In this document: positions 1 through 6,044 of the stretch, piece after piece
Numbering within the stretch: position 1 is the first letter of the stretch
How the letters are laid out: each line of letters begins with the position of its first letter
Source: Wenzhouxiangellaceae bacterium
Lineage (GTDB): Bacteria > Pseudomonadota > Gammaproteobacteria > Xanthomonadales > Wenzhouxiangellaceae
Reading direction: 5' to 3'
DNA: 7,269 bases
Assembly: GCA_023258355.1 (NCBI GenBank)
Contig: JALQZL010000075.1
Span: 1-7,269 of the forward strand
Translations under genes and position numbers: made by a program
Notes under the pieces: model-generated
The model's input: only the letters and a program-made list of their open reading frames with translations
What the model was told of the DNA's origin: nothing
Databases searched by the model: none

Positions 1-1
1 A

Positions 2-769
2 GCCAACGACCCGGTCATTAACGCTTGGAGCGGTATTTATCCTGATCTCTTCCAGTCGATTGACAGCATGCCACAAAGCCTGCGCCAACAAGTTACATAC
101 CCAGTGCACCTGTTCCATCTGCAGTTCGACGACCTTTATATCTACTACCACATGAACGATCCGATGTACTTCTTCAACCTGGAAGACATGTGGGACGATG
201 CGGATGAGGTATTGGGCCCTGTGATCTCAGATGGCAAGGCGATTCGTTTCTCGAACGAGCCTTACCCACTGATCATGAACACAGGTGGTTTCTTGCCCGA
301 AGCGGATACTGCCACGCAGTACACCATGTTGATGGCATTTACCCCAGAGAAAGCCTTGAACTTGCGTGCGATGCCTTTGGTCTATCAAGATTGGCCAAAC
401 TACGGCAAGCGCGCTGTCTTGGAAGTACCCAAAGGCAGCTATGTGTTAGGTCCTGAGCAGGCCGATTCTCTAATCGACCAGGATCCTGAAATCTCAAGTC
501 AGTTCGCATTGTGGAACCGTCGTGGCATGGACATTATCCGTGGTCACACAGTGATCGTTCCGTTAGATTCAGAGGTGCTCTACGTTGAGCCCATCTTCTT
601 GCGTTCGCGTCAAAACGCAGTGACTCAGTTAAGTAAAGTCGCTGTTGTCTTCCGTGAGCGTGTCGCCATGGCTGACTCGTTAGAGGAAGCTTTGGAAGTC
701 ATCTATCAGAAGATTGAAGCTGACCGACCCACCATGGCTATGGTTTCGGAGGAATCAAACAATGAGTAA
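2..769 (+). CDS. UPF0182 (COG1615) family membrane protein, C-terminal part, 5' end outside window
   Basis: The reading frame is open from base 2, and the residues before the first internal ATG at 68 (ANDPVINAW, then YPDLF) continue the family pattern, so this is the tail of a longer gene and 68 is not its start. Known family: UPF0182 proteins are large (roughly 900 residues), with several N-terminal membrane segments and a big extracytoplasmic C-terminal domain of unknown function. Seen here: about 255 residues with the family landmarks in order, namely YPVHLFHLQ, YYHMNDPMYFFNLED, a short FTPEKALNLRA stretch, NYGKRAVLEVPKG, the strongly conserved IDQDPEISSQ and LWNRRGMDIIRGH blocks, VLYVEPIFL, and a closing SLEEALEVIY acidic helix. 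Its last codons carry the ribosome binding site of the next gene and its stop lies 8 bases inside that gene, so the two are probably translationally coupled. Family assignment is firm; biochemical role is unknown. Confidence 0.9.
   Translation, partial: ANDPVINAWSGIYPDLFQSIDSMPQSLRQQVTYPVHLFHLQFDDLYIYYHMNDPMYFFNLEDMWDDADEVLGPVISDGKAIRFSNEPYPLIMNTGGFLPEADTATQYTMLMAFTPEKALNLRAMPLVYQDWPNYGKRAVLEVPKGSYVLGPEQADSLIDQDPEISSQFALWNRRGMDIIRGHTVIVPLDSEVLYVEPIFLRSRQNAVTQLSKVAVVFRERVAMADSLEEALEVIYQKIEADRPTMAMVSEESNNE
748..752 (+). promoter_or_regulatory. Ribosome binding site GGAGG that decides the start at 762
   Basis: A perfect GGAGG sits 9 bases before the ATG at 762, inside the last codons of the UPF0182 gene. 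The upstream in-frame ATG at 714 has no such site and would add 16 residues unlike the family, so 762 is preferred. Confidence 0.75.
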
Positions 770-1859
770 TACAAACGTGACACAAACGCCAGCGACGCCC
801 GGTCATTTGATCGCCGGGCTCAGCCTGAGCTATCTCATCGGCATCGGTTTGATGACCATGTTGGTCATCGCCGGTGGCATTTGGAATCAGTTGGCCAACT
901 CACGTCTCCTCAGTTTATTAATCGAGGGTGGTGTGGTCCGCTATCACGACAAACAAATCGGCCCAATCGCCGGTGTGCCAGAGCTCAAGTACTATGTCAT
1001 GAGCAATGACCCCGTCGGCTGGTGGGTTGCCATTGTGGCTGTGGCCTTGATGTTCGGCTACTGGTCTGTCAAGGCATTGCAATTTCACCTTTGTGCCCGT
1101 GAAATGGGTGGTGATCAGAAAGTGGGTAATGCCACAAAAGCCTACCTCTATGGTCAAGGTGTTAACCGTTGGATGCCATTTAACTTCGGTGATCTGGCCG
1201 CAGCGCGAGCGCTGGCAGCAGACACCGGTGGTCAAACGGAAGAGCAAGTGACTGGAACTGTGTATCTGTCCCGTTGCATGACCTTCTTTGAGATCGCTTT
1301 CTTTGGCTTGATCGGTCTTTTCTTGATCGGCTGGGGCGATTGGTTTGGGCTGCTGTTCTGGCCGTTGGTCATCTTCGCACTGTCTTTCTTCTTGATTCGG
1401 TTCCCAGGCACTTGGCAGGGCGGTTTGAATCACAACGCTGGCCGTCGACAATTGTTTGCTTGGGTGCAAGATAGACCACTGATGGCGTTGGGACTCGCTC
1501 TCTTGTCAATCGCTGCGTTCATGTTGGAGCATGTGGCCATTTATGCGCTGTCTCAGGCATTCTCATCAGCCAATGTGCTCTTGAACATTGATTTCTCAGT
1601 GTTCATGATGGCTCTTGTGGCTGGCATGATCGCCCGTGCCATACCCATCACACCAGGCGGCCTGGGTCAATTTGAGTGGGGCTTCGCGGTGGCCATCTAT
1701 CTGTCAGGCACTGGCATGCCAGAGGCCGTCACTGTGGCTCTGCTATTTGCAGTTCTGCGCTATGGTGTTGGCTTCATGCTGACCGCGGGAATGAAAATTT
1801 TCCAAGGCTTGCCGATTACCATGCGTAACGTCTTGGACGGCGTACGGGTGTCTTCCTAA
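762..1859 (+). CDS. Flippase-like polytopic membrane protein (LPG_synthase_TM / UPF0104, PF03706-type)
   Basis: A 365-residue inner-membrane protein. Hydrophobic segments lie near residues 16-40, 86-107, 174-191, 194-213, 240-263, 275-296 and 304-344 (probably two), giving about eight spans. Two family signatures are visible. NRWMPFNFGDLAAARAL (135-151) corresponds to the usual N-x-x-x-P-x-R-x-G-D-x-x-R region, here with Phe-Asn-Phe in place of the usual Ala-Arg-Ala. IPITPGGLGQFEWG (294-307) matches the P-x-[ST]-P-G-G-[LI]-G-x-x-E core. Members of this group include the membrane half of lysylphosphatidylglycerol synthase and proteins thought to move lipid-linked substrates. No aminoacyl-transferase domain is attached, so lysyl-PG synthesis itself is not supported. 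The start at 762 is fixed by a strong RBS; the gene overlaps the UPF0182 stop by 8 bases. Substrate unknown. Confidence 0.82.
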   Translation: MSNTNVTQTPATPGHLIAGLSLSYLIGIGLMTMLVIAGGIWNQLANSRLLSLLIEGGVVRYHDKQIGPIAGVPELKYYVMSNDPVGWWVAIVAVALMFGYWSVKALQFHLCAREMGGDQKVGNATKAYLYGQGVNRWMPFNFGDLAAARALAADTGGQTEEQVTGTVYLSRCMTFFEIAFFGLIGLFLIGWGDWFGLLFWPLVIFALSFFLIRFPGTWQGGLNHNAGRRQLFAWVQDRPLMALGLALLSIAAFMLEHVAIYALSQAFSSANVLLNIDFSVFMMALVAGMIARAIPITPGGLGQFEWGFAVAIYLSGTGMPEAVTVALLFAVLRYGVGFMLTAGMKIFQGLPITMRNVLDGVRVSS

Positions 1860-1893
1860 GCCTATAACGGAGTAAGCGGACGTTGCTTTGGCA

Positions 1894-2712
1894 ATGAAAA
1901 AGACCTCTTTATCCGTTTTAAGTACTGGGGCGGCCATCATCACGATGGTCGCCTTTTCTTTTTTGGTGCATGCCCAGACTGATGAGGATGGGCTTGCCCA
2001 ATACTGGGCGCCTGTGTTGTTGCAACACCAAGACTTTGCACGCGAAAAAGATGGTTACCCTGTGGCCTTCGGCGACTCGGGCAATGGTGAGTTCACGGTT
2101 TACAGCTGGACTCTATCCGTATCTGAACTGGATGGCGCGCCCGAAACGGCTTACCTAGGCTACTTTTGGCAATATCCGACTGAAGATGCCCTAGCCGTAG
2201 TGTTAAAAGTATCGGGCCGTGAGCGTTTGATTCAGGCCCTGTTTATGGGCCCTTCACAATGCGAACCAGTCAGTGGTGAGGCCTTTACCTTGGCCATCGA
2301 CCCTGAGGGTCGCCATCCCATCATGAGTGTGCAGACACTCACACTCTCTACTGGGTTCGGTGTGATTGAAAAAGTCGTTCCCGAGGTCAACGGCGAAGTT
2401 GATTGGCTGGACTTACCGCAAGATGGTCGGCGGTTTTTTCGCACCTGGAACAATCCACCTCATTTAACGTCGATGCCACCTGACATTGATGGCATCGTCC
2501 TTCGCTATGAGCCCCAAGGGGGATTTGCCTTGGGTGGCAAGAGTGGGCGGGGCAATACCCCCCATCACTGGAATCTGCTGGCCTATCAACTCAACCCTCT
2601 AGATATCGACGAGCCAGCATTTATTGGGCATCCCAGCCAACCTACCCAATGGCCTTGTGCGGCTGTCTTTGAAGACCCTCACCAAATTTTTAATTCTGGA
2701 GTTCAACCTTAA
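1894..2712 (+). CDS. Exported protein of unknown family
   Basis: A 272-residue protein I do not recognise. Residues 1-27 form a clear Sec signal peptide: MKK, a hydrophobic core, and VHA-Q with probable cleavage after Ala27. The mature part is mixed in character and soluble-looking, rich in aromatic and acidic residues (YWAPVLLQHQDF near the mature N-terminus, LGYFWQYP, RTWNNPPHL, PHHWNLLAYQL). It has just two cysteines, Cys123 and Cys255, which could form a disulfide in the periplasm. A TTG at 1888 is an alternative start only two codons upstream; GGAG at 1869-1872 is 15 bases from it and 21 from the ATG, so the start is slightly uncertain, though the ATG gives the cleaner signal peptide. 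It lies 34 bases after the flippase-like gene and 1 base before the beta-helix gene, so it is very likely co-transcribed with both. No catalytic motif is evident. Confidence 0.8.
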   Translation: MKKTSLSVLSTGAAIITMVAFSFLVHAQTDEDGLAQYWAPVLLQHQDFAREKDGYPVAFGDSGNGEFTVYSWTLSVSELDGAPETAYLGYFWQYPTEDALAVVLKVSGRERLIQALFMGPSQCEPVSGEAFTLAIDPEGRHPIMSVQTLTLSTGFGVIEKVVPEVNGEVDWLDLPQDGRRFFRTWNNPPHLTSMPPDIDGIVLRYEPQGGFALGGKSGRGNTPHHWNLLAYQLNPLDIDEPAFIGHPSQPTQWPCAAVFEDPHQIFNSGVQP

Positions 2713-2713
2713 A

Positions 2714-3628
2714 ATGCAAATCCCACGTTCAGCCGCTTTTGTTGTTATTGCTATAGGCGTTGTCGCGATGGGTTATGGCATCATGGCTCAACGGGCAGCG
2801 ATGGAGGGTATGCCTGAGCGTGGCTCACGTACGACCATCCACAGTACGCAACCCGTTGTCTCAGATGATCAGTCTCAACGCCTGTCCACACAGATGCCCC
2901 TCATTACTTTGCCTCCCCACGAACCGCTGGGACGGACGATTCATGTTCGTAATGAGTGGCCGACACCTGGCTCGGGTGCGCAAGAAGACCCTTACCGAGA
3001 CTTGCCTCGAGCGCTCTCTGCCCTAACGCCCGGTGACCGCCTGATTGTTTGGCCCGGCCGTTACAACGGGCCCATTGATATCAGCAAGAGTTACAGGGAT
3101 GGCACACCCGACAGACCCATCGAAGTCGTGATGGCTGCGGGTGCCTTGTTTTTCGGGAAAGAAGGCATGGATGCCCCCATCGATCGTCCGCTATTGACGG
3201 TAGATCGTTCGCACTGGCATTTCTATGAGCTTGAATTAGAGCCTCATTGGATGCGGCCGACCATGCGCCTGAGCGAGAATATCCAAGGGATCACTATTGT
3301 CAGTGGGCACATGCTCAAAGGTGTGGGGCATGGCGTTGAAATCCAAGACGGCGTTTCCGATGTCTTGATCACCGATACCCACATGCACCATTTGGGCACA
3401 CTTCGTGGGGCGAAACGTAATTTCCGTGATCCAGAAGCCGCTGGCGTGGCTATCGCGCCATCGGCATCCAATATTGAGCTAATGAGCCTGGTGATGCACC
3501 ATATGGAGGGAGCCGCTGTTCACGCGCTGAATGCGGATGGAACCACGGCCAGTGCTGAGGACCTCGCCAACCGAAATATCCAGTTGGGCCAGATAAATGC
3601 TTCAGCCATGGGTGGAAAGTGGGATTAA
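2714..3628 (+). CDS. Membrane-anchored short right-handed parallel beta-helix protein (copy A)
   Basis: A 304-residue protein with an N-terminal hydrophobic segment (about 7-24) and no good signal-peptidase site, so a signal anchor with the bulk in the periplasm is likely. Residues 26-75 are a Ser/Thr/Gln/Pro-rich linker. From Ile76 it shows the entry pattern of pectate-lyase-like beta-helices: DPYRDLPRAL, then PGD (106-108), GRYNG (115-119) and GTPDRPIEV (130-138), then rungs ending in D/S-x-H turns. Two histidine-rich turns stand out: HMHHLGT (223-229) and VMHHMEG (260-266). The helix is short, with no recognisable lyase catalytic set, so an enzyme activity is not claimed. The ATG is 1 base after the preceding stop with GGAG at 2698-2701, 12 bases upstream. 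It contains no cysteine. It is a paralogue of the gene at 6045-6938: same anchor, linker length, entry motif and histidine turns. Confidence 0.82.
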   Translation: MQIPRSAAFVVIAIGVVAMGYGIMAQRAAMEGMPERGSRTTIHSTQPVVSDDQSQRLSTQMPLITLPPHEPLGRTIHVRNEWPTPGSGAQEDPYRDLPRALSALTPGDRLIVWPGRYNGPIDISKSYRDGTPDRPIEVVMAAGALFFGKEGMDAPIDRPLLTVDRSHWHFYELELEPHWMRPTMRLSENIQGITIVSGHMLKGVGHGVEIQDGVSDVLITDTHMHHLGTLRGAKRNFRDPEAAGVAIAPSASNIELMSLVMHHMEGAAVHALNADGTTASAEDLANRNIQLGQINASAMGGKWD

Positions 3629-3744
3629 AATGCCTTGATTTCTAAAGTAGGCTGTGCCAATATCTGGCTAACTGTCTGGTGAATCAGCACATCTAAGGAT
3701 ACTGAAGTGATGGTGGCTAGACGTAAATTGTGGGAGAAATTAAG
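3629..3744 (+). promoter_or_regulatory. Intergenic gap with weak sigma-70-like promoter candidate
   Basis: This is the first sizeable gap between genes in the window. TTGATT at 3635-3640 (four of six matches to TTGACA) is followed 17 bases later by CAATAT at 3658-3663 (three of six to TATAAT, keeping the conserved second A and final T). No terminator is visible after the beta-helix gene, so readthrough into the next gene is also possible. The gap ends with GGGAG at 3732-3736, a good ribosome binding site 8 bases before the ATG at 3745; this favours that ATG over the GTG at 3730, which overlaps the site. Confidence 0.3.
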
Positions 3745-5868
3745 ATGAAAGCAGCGAAAGTATCTAACCTAGCGCGTTTTGTGGTCGCCACCTTAGCAGT
3801 ATGGCTGTCCTTCGGCGCGTTGGCCCAAACCATTGACACCAATACGGGTGATCGAGAGCGGTATGCAGTGACCACCACAGGGGAAGTGGTTGCAGTCGTG
3901 AGTCCCGTGGATGATGAAGCCAAAGTGGTTTATCGGAATGCTGAGGGCGAGGTGCATGTCATTGGCTTTGGTGATTCAGTCCCGGGCCTGGATGATTTGC
4001 CTGACGGGACCCCGGAGGAAGACACGGGTGTGGCTTATGGGCCTGTGACTGGTGTGGGTCACCCTGCTGTGAATGACTCAGGCGAGATGGCCATTTATGT
4101 GACCTTGACTTCTGAGAACATTGCTGCCCGAAATGATGATAGTGCCATCCTCGTTGGCACACCAGGCAATCTCACATTGGTCGCCCATACGCTTCAAACC
4201 TTTGGTGATGCGGTGATTTGTAGTCTTGAGCCTAGCCCTCAAATCAATGCCAGCGGACAAGTCTTCTTTGCTGCCACGTTACAGGTTGCCAATGAGGGCA
4301 CTGAGCCACCAGCGGCGACTTTTTGTGACGAAGATGGTGGCGAAAGGAGCGGTAATCCAACAAGCGCTTCTTTCACGCGATCAGCCAAGGGTATTTTCCG
4401 TTACACTCCTGGCGTGGGTGTAGCGCAGCTCCTTGACGCGCAACTGGATTTGACAGGGGACACGGTCACTACCTCGGATCCTCGATTTGTAACAGCCTCC
4501 ACCGATTATTACATTATCGACGCGCATCTTTTGGCCCACAGCCATAACAGCGTGACGTCGGATGGTGGTGCGTATGCGTATGCGTGGTTCACAGCGGATG
4601 ATACCTTTGATAACGACGCTGACGGGGATGACTACAGAACAGGGATTGTGTATGTCGATGGTGGCGCGCCTGAGCTGGTGGCCATCACTGATCGCGTACC
4701 AAACGACAACAACTATGACTACTACACTGCGAACAGCCTCGGGGACTTTGGCTACATTGGCAAGCTAGCTGGCAACAGCTCAGGCCAAATGGTGTTTAAA
4801 TCAGCTATCAGCTATCGATATTTGTCTAGCTGTGGCACGCCTCCCTATCCAAACTTGTGTACCAGCGATAGCATGACCTCGGCTTTGTATTATTACGATG
4901 TAGCAACGGGATTGTCGGATGATCCCATTGCGGCCTCAGGCGATCCTATCCCTGGGGCGTCTGGACAGACCTTTAACGGGTTTCCTCCTTTGCATTCGAT
5001 CAATGATGCTGGTGCTGTCGCCTTCACCGCAGGCTTAAATATCCCAGGCAATTGTGATCCAACTATTAATAGGAACGGTTCGGACGAAACAGCAGTACCA
5101 CCCGATTTCCAAGGCAATAGCAACTGGGCTGAATATTGCCGTGGTGTTTATGTTCGTGCGCCCAACGGGACAATCACAGAAGTGGCTCGTACGACACGAG
5201 CGGCGGTCGATGGTGGTGTCGGTGCGTCTAGCCACACATCCTTGGACGGACGCGTCTTCCACTTCCACAGTATTGGTGCCACCGCGATCATGGGGCATGA
5301 CTCTACTAAGGTCTACTTCACTGCTGATGAGGTGATTGATCCTCCTGAAGTGACCCCAGAAGACCCACGCTTCACGTCAGAAATTTACCAAGCGGAGCCT
5401 CGCCACGCCGCCGATGGCCGCTCTGGTACGGTGTACCGCACGGGTGTTTTTGCTTGGAACAATGGTGAGATTGAAAGTATTTTGGTTGAAGATGACCCGG
5501 TGTTTATTGATGACGAGAGCATTTGGGAAGACTATGTGCCGGTGACGCTGCGTCAGGGCCCCACGTTGTGGGACCGTTTGGCTGGGATGGTGGGCATTAA
5601 GACGGCCTATGCTCAAGGGACGCCAGCGACAGTGCTACGGGTCTTTGTTCCACAGCTTCAAATGCGCCAGCACGAAGGTGATGGCAGCTTCGCGGTTCGG
5701 GCTTGGATTGATTTAGACGATGATGGTGTGGCGGATCTAGACTCGATGGTGTCCTCGATTGAGGCGGCGCCTGCGGTGCCGGTGCCTGCGATGTCGGCTT
5801 ACCTCGTGGCTGTCTTGGGCTTTATGCTGATGGTCTCTGGTCTGGTGATGCTGAGAGGCCGCGCTTAA
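3745..5868 (+). CDS. Secreted NxxGxxAF tandem-repeat surface protein with C-terminal sorting tail
   Basis: A 707-residue exported protein. The signal peptide runs to about Ala27 (FGALA-QT). The body carries repeats of the NxxGxxAF type: NDSGEMAIY (110-118), NASGQVFFA (168-176), NSSGQMVFK (344-352) and NDAGAVAFT (420-428), plus a variant SDGGAYAY (272-279) and a decayed copy at 518-525 (HDSTKVYF). The clearest full unit, preceded by SGDPIPG, matches the known 'choice-of-anchor tandem repeat NxxGxxAF' proteins. Acidic loops DNDADG (289-294) and DLDDDG (656-661) fit DxDxDG calcium-binding patterns. Six cysteines fall as 159/194, 363/372 and 437/465. The end is VPVPA (678-682), a hydrophobic stretch to about 703 and RGR, the layout of PEP-CTERM-class sorting tails (closest by eye to VPLPA- or IPTL-types). 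No exosortase is in the window. Role inferred: an envelope-anchored or surface protein of unknown binding function; the repeats probably form a beta-propeller-like or beta-rich array. Confidence 0.85.
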   Translation: MKAAKVSNLARFVVATLAVWLSFGALAQTIDTNTGDRERYAVTTTGEVVAVVSPVDDEAKVVYRNAEGEVHVIGFGDSVPGLDDLPDGTPEEDTGVAYGPVTGVGHPAVNDSGEMAIYVTLTSENIAARNDDSAILVGTPGNLTLVAHTLQTFGDAVICSLEPSPQINASGQVFFAATLQVANEGTEPPAATFCDEDGGERSGNPTSASFTRSAKGIFRYTPGVGVAQLLDAQLDLTGDTVTTSDPRFVTASTDYYIIDAHLLAHSHNSVTSDGGAYAYAWFTADDTFDNDADGDDYRTGIVYVDGGAPELVAITDRVPNDNNYDYYTANSLGDFGYIGKLAGNSSGQMVFKSAISYRYLSSCGTPPYPNLCTSDSMTSALYYYDVATGLSDDPIAASGDPIPGASGQTFNGFPPLHSINDAGAVAFTAGLNIPGNCDPTINRNGSDETAVPPDFQGNSNWAEYCRGVYVRAPNGTITEVARTTRAAVDGGVGASSHTSLDGRVFHFHSIGATAIMGHDSTKVYFTADEVIDPPEVTPEDPRFTSEIYQAEPRHAADGRSGTVYRTGVFAWNNGEIESILVEDDPVFIDDESIWEDYVPVTLRQGPTLWDRLAGMVGIKTAYAQGTPATVLRVFVPQLQMRQHEGDGSFAVRAWIDLDDDGVADLDSMVSSIEAAPAVPVPAMSAYLVAVLGFMLMVSGLVMLRGRA

Positions 5869-5872
5869 CTGA

Positions 5873-5909
5873 CTTGATGGGGTAGCGTCACTCGCTACCC
5901 TCACTCAAG
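5873..5909 (+). other. Hairpin just after the repeat-protein gene
   Basis: GGGTAGCG (5880-5887) pairs perfectly with CGCTACCC (5893-5900) around a 5-base loop TCACT. An outer CTTGA (5873-5877) and TCAAG (5905-5909) could lengthen the stem across a small internal loop. No T-run follows, so it is not a classic terminator; it may protect the mRNA 3' end or act with the next hairpin. Confidence 0.55.
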
Positions 5910-5920
5910 GCACTGACTCA

Positions 5921-5953
5921 CCCCGCCCAGCTCGCTGTGGCGGGGTTTTTGTT
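5921..5953 (+). terminator. Rho-independent terminator
   Basis: CCCCGCC (5921-5927) pairs with GGCGGGG (5939-5945). An inner CAG/CTG pairing (5928-5930 with 5935-5937) leaves loop CTCG and a single bulged T at 5938. The stem is followed directly by TTTTTGTTT. It ends the transcript of the repeat-protein gene and separates it from the genes at 6045 onward. There is no A-run on the other side, so it appears to work on the + strand only. Confidence 0.9.
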
Positions 5954-5958
5954 TGGCC

Positions 5959-5986
5959 TTTGCTTTGTTTTCCAGACCCATATAAA
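5959..5986 (+). promoter_or_regulatory. Possible promoter for the 6045 gene
   Basis: TATAAA at 5981-5986 is a fair -10 element (four or five matches depending on alignment). The best upstream partner, TTTGCT at 5959-5964 with a 16-base spacer, is weak. Position supports it: it falls right after a strong terminator and about 60 bases before a start codon, where a new promoter is needed. Confidence 0.35.
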
Positions 5987-6044
5987 CTAAGGCTGATTTT
6001 ATTGATCATCCACAACAATCAACGCCAACACGTGTAACGTTCCT

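Noticed and set aside
918..1469. 183-codon open frame on the - strand
   Set aside because: It lies wholly inside the flippase-like gene, whose conserved motifs and strong RBS are clear. The antisense product is Gln/His/Pro-rich with no domain or good start.
762..1859. Lysylphosphatidylglycerol synthase (mprF)
   Set aside because: Only the membrane flippase-like part is present; the cytoplasmic aminoacyl-transferase domain is missing.
2624..2713. Extending the first beta-helix gene to the ATG at 2624
   Set aside because: This would add 30 residues overlapping the previous gene and place non-signal sequence before the membrane anchor. The ATG at 2714 puts the anchor at the N-terminus, as in its paralogue.
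2714..3628. Polysaccharide lyase or alginate lyase activity for the beta-helix proteins
   Set aside because: The entry motif resembles those enzymes, but it is common to many beta-helix proteins, and the short helix shows no catalytic set I can identify.
3656..3668. Small inverted repeat GCCA-ATATC-TGGC in the intergenic gap
   Set aside because: A four-base arm with a five-base spacer is expected by chance; no second copy was seen to suggest an operator.
3730..3744. GTG at 3730 as start of the repeat protein
   Set aside because: It overlaps the GGGAG ribosome binding site, which is correctly spaced for the ATG at 3745.
5035..5335. Overlapping open frames on both strands inside the repeat-protein gene
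   Set aside because: They are shadows of the long gene, lack signals and show no recognisable domain.
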